Positions 58,668-64,000 of a stretch of 64,000 bases of DNA are shown piece by piece. This stretch comes from CADEED01 sp964444835 (lineage in GTDB: Bacteria; Pseudomonadota; Gammaproteobacteria; Steroidobacterales; Steroidobacteraceae): NCBI GenBank assembly GCA_964444835.1, contig CAYUIT010000017.1:1-64000 (forward strand), given 5' to 3'. The number at the start of each line of letters is the position of its first letter. Position 1 is the stretch's first letter. Under the pieces are notes generated by a model. The model worked only from the letters and a program-made list of their open reading frames with translations, did no database searches and was not told the DNA's origin. Made by a program: the position numbers and the translations under genes.

Positions 58668-60748
58668 GGCTGCTTCGGTGCGCTGTCGTCAGCGCTGCTG
58701 GCGGCCGCGTCAGGCAAGGGAGTCGCTTGGGCGGGCTCGGCGTCGGCCGGCGCTTGGCGCCGCTCTGGCGGCGGCGTGGCGGGCGGCAGCATCGGCTTCT
58801 TGCCAGGCAGGAGCGGCAGGATTTCGCCGCGTCCCTGCGTACGCTGTTGGTCACGCATGTAGTTGTACTTCGAGTTCGTCTCGATCTGCGCGTCGACGCC
58901 GTCTCGCAAAATCCGCGGCTTGATGAACACCATCAAATTGCGCTTCTGCTTGTCGCCGCTGCGCGAGCGGAACGCTTCGCCAATGATCGGGATGCGGCCC
59001 AGGAACGGGACGCGCGTTTCCTCGACGCGCAGCGAATCGCTCAGCAATCCGCCCAGCACTACCGTGCCAGCATCCTCAATGAGCACATTCGTTTTGATGC
59101 TGCGCTTGCTCGTAATCTGATTGAGGTTCGCGACGCCGCCCGCAGCGGTGCCTTCGAGTTCCGAGCTCTCGATTTCGATCTTCAGCATCACGTTCTCGTC
59201 ACTGATCTGCGGCGTGACCTTGAGGATCGTGCCGACTTCTTGACGCTGAATCGTCTGGAACGGATTCACCGAGCCGTTGTTTCCGCCCGTATTCGAGAAC
59301 TGACCTGTTAGGAACGGGACTTCGCGCGCAACCTTGAGCTCGGCCTCTTGGTTGTCCATCGTAATCGCGGTGGGTGTGGCGATGACGTTGTTCTTGGCAT
59401 TGGAGCGGATGGCGTTGAGAACCGCCGCAAAATTGATGCCGGTGTCAGCCAAGCGTCCGACACCAATGCTGAAGCCCGACGGTGCGTTCGCGAGGTTCGC
59501 CGTGGTCGGGTCGCGCGCGATCGCGGCCAGGTTGACCACGGGCGATGCGGCGCCCGCAGGCAAGAAGCCGCCCACCGCTTGATCCTCGCGGCTGCCATCG
59601 ACGGCCCAGCTCACGCCAAGGCTCGCGCCGTTGGAATCGTTCACTTCGACGATCAGCGCTTCGACCAACACCTGGGCGCGACGAATGTCGATGCGATCGA
59701 CGACCGACATCAAAGACTTCATCACCTTCGGCGGCGCAGTGATGACTAATGCATTCGTTTCCGGGTCCGCCCAAATCACCACACTGCGATCGGCCGTAGC
59801 GGCACCACCGCCCCCCGCGGCACCCCCGGCGGCTTGTGGACCGCCAGCGATCGCGATGGATGCGCCGACTTGACCCTGCAAACGCGTGGCGAGTTTCTCG
59901 GCGTCGGCATACCGCAGGTAGCGCACCTGGGTGTCGCCGCCGTTGTCGAGCGGCGTGTCGAGATGCGCGATCAAGGCTTTGACCTTCAAGCGCTGGCCTT
60001 TGTCGCCACCGATCAAAATGCTGTTGGAGCGATCGTCGGCGATCACGCGCACACCCGGGCCGCCGCCTTCCGCCGCTGCTTGTTGCTGGAAGAACGAATT
60101 GATGATGCGTACCACCTCGGCCGAGGAGGCGTTCTGCAAGGTGACGACATCGACCTGCGCATCGCCGACCAAATCGATGCGACGGATGATGCGCATCAAA
60201 CGGTTCACGTTGTTAGCGCGATCCGAAATGATCAGGATGTTGGAAGAGGGGTAGGCAGCCAAATGAGCCACTTGCGGCATCAACGGACGCAATACGGGCA
60301 CGAGTTGAGCAGCGCTCACGTTCTGTACCGCGACAACTTGCGTCACGAGTTCATCGGACGTGGAACTGACGCGATCCGGCAAATCGTTCGAGGGAATTTG
60401 CCGCGCGTTGGCATCCGGGAGGATGCGCACGATGCCGCCGGTTTCGACGGCGATGAATTGGTGCACAGACAGTAACGCGAGAAACGCTTCGTAAAACGCA
60501 TCGGGCGACATCGGCGTGGATGACAACATCGTCACCTGCGCGCGAACGCGGGGGTCGGGGATGATGGTTTTGCCGGTCGCGGCACTGACGGCCTCGATGA
60601 CCTGACCAATCTCCGCATCCTTGAAGTTCGGCGTGATGCGTTGCCCAGGCTGTGCGCTCACCACGGTCGTCGCCGCAATCGCCACGATTGCAGTCAACGC
60701 TACGAAGCGTCGCCAGTAATGTTGTTTGGTAGTCTGCCAATCGATCAT
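58664..60748 (-). CDS. gspD: Type II secretion system secretin GspD
   Basis: 694-residue outer-membrane secretin. The signal peptide (RRFVALTAIVAIAATTVVSAQ) is followed by the N0 domain (ITPNFKDAEIGQVIEAVSAATGKTIIPDPRVRAQVTM). Repeated N1-N3 domains come next (YPSSNILIISDRANNVNRLMRIIRRID; VRVIADDRSNSILIGGDKGQRLKVKALIAHLD), then the secretin core with VPFLTGQF and EVGTILKVTPQISDENVMLKIEIESSEL. The C-terminus is Pro/Ala-rich. ATG 60748 is preferred because it gives a normal signal peptide; an upstream ATG at 60835 would add 29 residues. Overlaps gspE by four bases. Confidence 0.95.
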   Translation of the reverse strand: MIDWQTTKQHYWRRFVALTAIVAIAATTVVSAQPGQRITPNFKDAEIGQVIEAVSAATGKTIIPDPRVRAQVTMLSSTPMSPDAFYEAFLALLSVHQFIAVETGGIVRILPDANARQIPSNDLPDRVSSTSDELVTQVVAVQNVSAAQLVPVLRPLMPQVAHLAAYPSSNILIISDRANNVNRLMRIIRRIDLVGDAQVDVVTLQNASSAEVVRIINSFFQQQAAAEGGGPGVRVIADDRSNSILIGGDKGQRLKVKALIAHLDTPLDNGGDTQVRYLRYADAEKLATRLQGQVGASIAIAGGPQAAGGAAGGGGAATADRSVVIWADPETNALVITAPPKVMKSLMSVVDRIDIRRAQVLVEALIVEVNDSNGASLGVSWAVDGSREDQAVGGFLPAGAASPVVNLAAIARDPTTANLANAPSGFSIGVGRLADTGINFAAVLNAIRSNAKNNVIATPTAITMDNQEAELKVAREVPFLTGQFSNTGGNNGSVNPFQTIQRQEVGTILKVTPQISDENVMLKIEIESSELEGTAAGGVANLNQITSKRSIKTNVLIEDAGTVVLGGLLSDSLRVEETRVPFLGRIPIIGEAFRSRSGDKQKRNLMVFIKPRILRDGVDAQIETNSKYNYMRDQQRTQGRGEILPLLPGKKPMLPPATPPPERRQAPADAEPAQATPLPDAAASSADDSAPKQP

Positions 60749-60794
60749 CTGAACCCCGGTGCAGCGCTTCGTGCGCGCTATTGGTTTCCTGCGG

Positions 60795-61739
60795 TTATTG
60801 TGGCACTGGCATCGAGTCCTGCGGGACCGATCCATCGGGTGCCATCAAGGAATCCGCTTCCACCGCAACCTGCGTTAAGTTCAATGTCAGATCTTGCGGT
60901 TGCCCGTTACGAGTGACTGTGACGCGTGCATCAGTTGCGGAACCCAGCGTGTTGAAAATCTCCTCGAAGCGCTGATTGCCATCGAGAGGTGTGCCATTGA
61001 TGGCGGTGACCATGTCGCCGGGCCGTAAGCCCAAGCGTGAAAAAGCCTGGCGATTCGTGCCGGGATAGATCCGTACGCCTTGGAGCTTACCGGCGCGATA
61101 GACCGGCTGGGGCCGCATCACCTGTGCGAGCGCCCCTGGTTGATCGTTGACGAGCTTGCGCATGCGGTCTAGCAACTCGCTCGGAGCTTGCGCCGTCGGG
61201 GCCACCGGCGGCGGCGCCATGATTGGGCCCCCGCTGCCGATGCCTTGCGGCAGGTACACCGACTCGAGCACACCTGCACGCTCGATGACGGCGCGATCGG
61301 CGTACACGGAGTGCAAGCGCGCACCGCCCGGCACTTCTTCCCCTACGCTCACGACTTTGGCCGCCGCTGCATTTTCGCCAATGATGGCGTAGCCGGTACG
61401 CGGGTCGTCCGCAGCGAGTACGCCCGCCAACACGAGGTTCATGGTGGTGCTTGGCGCATTCGCGGCATCACCGCTCGCCGCCGGTGTGGCCGCGACGCCG
61501 AAGAGGTGAGCATTCCCGATGGCGACTGCGTCGTAGGCGGGTGTGCGTGTGGGCGGCGGCGCAATCGTCGGCGCTGTAACGACCGGTTTCTTGCCGGCAA
61601 TACCGACTAAAATAAGCGCGGCTTGTGCGGCGAGTGCGATGGCCAGGATGAGCGTGACAACTTGCGGCGCGCGCGACCACAGCAAGGCGCGCAAGTTGTT
61701 TGCGCCGCTCGCACCGTTTAGCCACGTCAGTGTTGCCAT
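60795..61739 (-). CDS. gspC: Type II secretion system protein GspC
   Basis: 314-residue inner-membrane protein linking platform and secretin. A single N-terminal helix (APQVVTLILAIALAAQAALILVG) is followed by a proline-rich linker, the HR domain (AIGNAHLFGVA ... NLVLAGVLAADDPRTGYAIIGENAAAAKVVSVGEEVPGGARLHSVYADRAVIERAGVLESVYLP) and a C-terminal PDZ domain (GVRIYPGTNRQAFSRLGLRPGDMVTAINGTPLDGNQRFEEIFNTL). ATG 61739 is chosen because upstream in-frame extension to 61898 overlaps the clpS start region. First gene of the gspC-D-E-F operon. Confidence 0.92.
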   Translation of the reverse strand: MATLTWLNGASGANNLRALLWSRAPQVVTLILAIALAAQAALILVGIAGKKPVVTAPTIAPPPTRTPAYDAVAIGNAHLFGVAATPAASGDAANAPSTTMNLVLAGVLAADDPRTGYAIIGENAAAAKVVSVGEEVPGGARLHSVYADRAVIERAGVLESVYLPQGIGSGGPIMAPPPVAPTAQAPSELLDRMRKLVNDQPGALAQVMRPQPVYRAGKLQGVRIYPGTNRQAFSRLGLRPGDMVTAINGTPLDGNQRFEEIFNTLGSATDARVTVTRNGQPQDLTLNLTQVAVEADSLMAPDGSVPQDSMPVPQ

Positions 61740-61896
61740 GCCGAAAGAGGCTCGTTGCTGCGCACCCAAACGGGTGCCGATCGTGCATTCTACGGTTCGC
61801 TGCAACATGCGCTCAAGCGATTGTTTTCTTTCGGTAATGTGTGACGCGATTCCGGTCCCTTGTGTTGCCGATTCGCGACCCCTATAAAGGATGACC
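61740..61896. other. gspC-clpS divergent intergenic region
   Basis: 157 bases. On the plus side TATAAA (61883-61888) lies just before clpS with a weak TTGTGT -35 (61860-61865) 17 bases earlier, which would give a nearly leaderless clpS mRNA. AAAGG at 61886-61890 can instead serve as ribosome-binding site for ATG 61897. No distinct promoter is evident for gspC. Confidence 0.4.
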
Positions 61897-62226
61897 ATGT
61901 CGAGTGAGGAAAACGAACGGCGCGGACTTGGCGACTCGGGTCTGGTCGTCGAAGAAGCGACACCGAAGCTGAAACAGCCGCCGCTGTATCAGGTCGTGTT
62001 GCTGAACGACGACTACACACCCATGGAGTTTGTCGTCGATGTGCTGGAAAAGTTCTTCCGGATGGATCGGGTGACTGCAACTCGTGTCATGCTCGAGGTG
62101 CATACCAAAGGAAAAGGCGTCTGCGGCGTGTTCACCTACGAGATCGCCGAGACGAAAGTGGCGCTGGTGACGGGTTATGCTCGCGATCACCAGCATCCGT
62201 TGATGTGCACGTTGGAAGAGGCTTGA
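61897..62226 (+). CDS. clpS: ATP-dependent Clp protease adaptor ClpS
   Basis: 109-residue adaptor that delivers N-degron substrates (Leu, Phe, Tyr, Trp N-termini) to ClpAP. The core PPLYQVVLLNDDYTPMEFVVDVLEKFF and VMLEVHTKGKGVCGVFTYEIAETKV is fully conserved, including the substrate pocket residues NDDYTPM. ATG 61897 is chosen because AAAGG lies six bases before it; an ATG at 61891 abuts that site. A variable N-terminal tail of about 25 residues is normal. It precedes clpA by 38 bases. Confidence 0.95.
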   Translation: MSSEENERRGLGDSGLVVEEATPKLKQPPLYQVVLLNDDYTPMEFVVDVLEKFFRMDRVTATRVMLEVHTKGKGVCGVFTYEIAETKVALVTGYARDHQHPLMCTLEEA

Positions 62227-62235
62227 GCCTACAGG

Positions 62236-62252
62236 CAGGCGCGCAGCGCCTG
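62236..62252 (+). promoter_or_regulatory. Small hairpin between clpS and clpA
   Basis: CAGGCGC and GCGCCTG form a perfect 7-bp stem with a GCA loop. It is not followed by a T-run and lies directly before the clpA ribosome-binding site GAAAGG, so it more likely tunes translation or mRNA stability than ends transcription. Confidence 0.35.
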
Positions 62253-62264
62253 AAAGGTTGAACC

Positions 62265-64000
62265 GTGTTGTCGCAAGAGCTCGAGTATTGTCTGAACGAC
62301 GCGTTTGCCAAGGCGCGCGAAGCTCGGCACGAATTCCTGACCGTCGAGCACTTGTTAGTGGCCATCATCGACGCGCCCAAAGTGAAAGAGGTGCTGCGCG
62401 CGTGCGGCGCGGATCTCGCCAAGCTCAAAGCCGATCTGATCGAGCACCTCGATCGCACCACGCCTCGCTTGCCGCCGGAAGATGACCGCGAGGTGCAACC
62501 CACTTTAGGCTTCCAGCGCGTGCTGCAGCGGGCGGTGTTCCACGTGCAGTCGTCGGGCAAGAAAGAAGTGGGCGTCGCGAACGTGCTCGTCGCGATCTTC
62601 AGCGAGAAGCAGAGCCATGCGGTGCATTTGCTGAATCGCGCGGACGTAACACGTCTCGATGTAGTCAATTTTGTGTCCCATGGGTTGGCGAAGATTCCGG
62701 ACGAGCGCGCAGCCAAAGACGAGAGCACGCCGGAGGCCGAGCGCGACCCGGAAGGGAGCCCGCTCGACAAGTACACGACGAATCTCAACAAGCAGGCACA
62801 AGACGGCAAGATCGACCCGCTCATTGGTCGCACGCTCGAGATCGAACGGACCATCGAGATCCTGTGCCGGCGCCGCAAGAACAATCCGCTTTATGTCGGC
62901 GAGGCTGGCGTGGGCAAGACGGCCATCGCGGAAGGCCTGGCGCGGCTCATCATCGAGGGCAAAGTGCCTGATGCGCTGTCCGATTGCACTATCTACTCAC
63001 TCGATATGGGATCGTTGATCGCGGGTACGAAGTATCGCGGCGATTTCGAGAAGCGCTTGAAGGGCGTGTTGGCCGAACTCAAAAAGCAGCCAGGCGCGAT
63101 CATGTTCATCGACGAAATCCACACCGTCATTGGTGCGGGCGCAGCCTCGGGCGGCGTGATGGATGCGTCGAATCTCATCAAGCCGGTGTTGACGAACGGC
63201 GAGCTGCGATGCATCGGCTCGACCACGTATCAGGAATATCGCGGCATTTTTGAAAAGGACCACGCATTAGCGCGGCGCTTCCAGAAGATCGATGTCGTCG
63301 AGCCGACGGTTGGCGAGACGGTCGAGATCCTGAGAGGTCTCAAAAGCCGGTTCGAACAACACCACGGCATCACGTACACGGACGCGGCAATTCAGGCGGC
63401 GGCAGAGCTCGCCGCGCGGCACATCAACGAGCGACACATGCCAGACAAAGCGATCGACGTCGTCGATGAGGCCGGCGCGCGGCAGCGATTGAAGCCGCTC
63501 GCAGATCGCGCAACCGTCGTCGATGTGAAAGAGATCGAGGACGTGGTCGCGCGCATGGCGCGCATCCCGCCAAAGAGCGTGTCGAAGTCCGACAAAGACG
63601 TGCTCCGCAACCTCGAGCGCAATCTGAAGCTCGTGATCTTCGGTCAAGACAAAGCGATCGAAACGCTTGGCGCTGCCATCAAGATGGCGCGTTCGGGCTT
63701 GGGCGATCAACGCAAGCCCGTGGGAAGCTTCCTGTTCGCCGGCCCGACGGGCGTCGGCAAGACGGAGGTCACGCGCCAGCTTGCGATTGCGATGGGCATC
63801 GAGTTCGTGCGCTTCGACATGTCGGAATACATGGAGCGACACACGGTGTCGCGCTTGATCGGTGCACCGCCGGGCTACGTCGGCTTCGATCAAGGCGGGC
63901 TACTCACCGAGGCGATCGCCAAGCATCCGCATTGCGTGTTGCTGCTCGATGAAATCGAAAAGGCGCATCCGGACGTATTCAACTTGCTGCTGCAAGTGAT
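62265..64000 (+). CDS. clpA: ATP-dependent Clp protease ATP-binding subunit ClpA (3' truncated by window edge)
   Basis: Hexameric AAA+ unfoldase that feeds substrates to ClpP. 578 codons are present and the gene runs off the window. The GTG start at 62265 has GAAAGG eight bases upstream and gives LSQELEYCLNDAFAKAREARHEFLTVEHLLVAI, the ClpA N-domain. The first AAA+ module has Walker A GEAGVGKT (near 62899) and Walker B MFIDEIHTVIGAG. The second has GPTGVGKTEVTRQLA (near 63742) and LLLDEIEKAHPDVFNLLLQV at the edge. The absence of a long middle coiled coil separates it from ClpB. It forms the usual pair with clpS. Confidence 0.96.
   Translation, partial: MLSQELEYCLNDAFAKAREARHEFLTVEHLLVAIIDAPKVKEVLRACGADLAKLKADLIEHLDRTTPRLPPEDDREVQPTLGFQRVLQRAVFHVQSSGKKEVGVANVLVAIFSEKQSHAVHLLNRADVTRLDVVNFVSHGLAKIPDERAAKDESTPEAERDPEGSPLDKYTTNLNKQAQDGKIDPLIGRTLEIERTIEILCRRRKNNPLYVGEAGVGKTAIAEGLARLIIEGKVPDALSDCTIYSLDMGSLIAGTKYRGDFEKRLKGVLAELKKQPGAIMFIDEIHTVIGAGAASGGVMDASNLIKPVLTNGELRCIGSTTYQEYRGIFEKDHALARRFQKIDVVEPTVGETVEILRGLKSRFEQHHGITYTDAAIQAAAELAARHINERHMPDKAIDVVDEAGARQRLKPLADRATVVDVKEIEDVVARMARIPPKSVSKSDKDVLRNLERNLKLVIFGQDKAIETLGAAIKMARSGLGDQRKPVGSFLFAGPTGVGKTEVTRQLAIAMGIEFVRFDMSEYMERHTVSRLIGAPPGYVGFDQGGLLTEAIAKHPHCVLLLDEIEKAHPDVFNLLLQV

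Noticed and set aside
1..64000. tRNA, rRNA, CRISPR arrays, phage or insertion-sequence transposase genes
   Set aside because: No cloverleaf T-arm, rRNA segment, regular direct-repeat array, integrase or transposase motif was seen on either strand by reading.

Overview
The window is chromosomal DNA from a GC-rich, Gram-negative gammaproteobacterium. The evidence is a lipid A and Kdo gene block (msbA, lpxK, kdsB), a type II secretion set (gspCDEF), a long E. coli-like RNase E lying divergent to rluC, the pair clpS-clpA, and a lexA/imuA/imuB/dnaE2 mutagenesis cassette. Gene order and families (DUF3683 oxidoreductase, the SpoIIM/DUF4129/DUF4350/MoxR/DUF58 cluster, Lpp-like lipoprotein) suit a Xanthomonadales, Nevskiales or Steroidobacterales-like lineage. 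That placement is inference. I saw no phage, plasmid, insertion-sequence transposase, CRISPR array, rRNA or tRNA gene. Coding density is high and the whole window reads as core plus lineage-specific chromosome.

Layout. 1-6877: 3' part of comEC, then exbB-exbD-msbA-lpxK-ycaR(Trm112-like)-kdsB, an envelope block with overlapping or tightly spaced genes. 6959-15954: a membrane pseudokinase with C-terminal repeats, an SDR, a MOSC protein, a giant FAD/Fe-S oxidoreductase and the DEAD-box helicase deaD. 15951-20206 (minus): RND efflux pump and its adaptor. 20332-25317: M48 lipoprotein protease, HDOD protein, low-molecular-weight phosphatase, membrane diguanylate cyclase. 25392-31903: rne with a long predicted leader, divergent rluC, maf, yceD, rpmF and fabH. 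31902-32352: a compact inverted-repeat element. 32433-38116: Lpp-like lipoprotein, a GRDP/DUF1399-like protein, and a three-gene operon of two phytoene-dehydrogenase-like flavoproteins plus a GcvT-like protein. 38233-40740 (minus): DUF2339 membrane protein. 40879-48120: LexA box, lexA, VOC, DUF3224, imuA, imuB, a large inverted repeat, dnaE2. 48268-55593: RDD, RDD, SpoIIM, membrane protein, DUF4129, DUF4350, MoxR, DUF58. 55606-61739 (minus): small acidic protein and gspF-E-D-C. 61897-64000: clpS and the 5' part of clpA.

How the genes work together. The first block makes and flips the lipid A/Kdo core. The lexA cassette forms an SOS-inducible mutasome (ImuA-ImuB-DnaE2), here with two small enzyme-like genes inserted behind lexA. 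The MoxR/DUF58 cluster is probably one envelope-associated AAA+ chaperone system. gspC-F encode the inner-membrane, ATPase and secretin parts of a type II secretion system whose pseudopilins lie elsewhere. ClpS and ClpA form the N-degron adaptor and unfoldase.

Most interesting signals: (1) a near-perfect 36-bp inverted repeat enclosing about 150 bp between imuB and dnaE2, whose right arm contains the dnaE2 start codon; (2) a 176-bp MITE-like unit with 26-bp perfect terminal inverted repeats behind fabH, containing an inverted copy of a second unit that abuts the fabH stop; (3) strong excess of the heptamer TTGTTAG on the coding strand; (4) the flavoprotein/flavoprotein/GcvT operon; (5) apparently inactivated motifs in ComEC (metal-binding histidines), the kinase-like protein (Lys and DFG) and GspE (tetracysteine motif).
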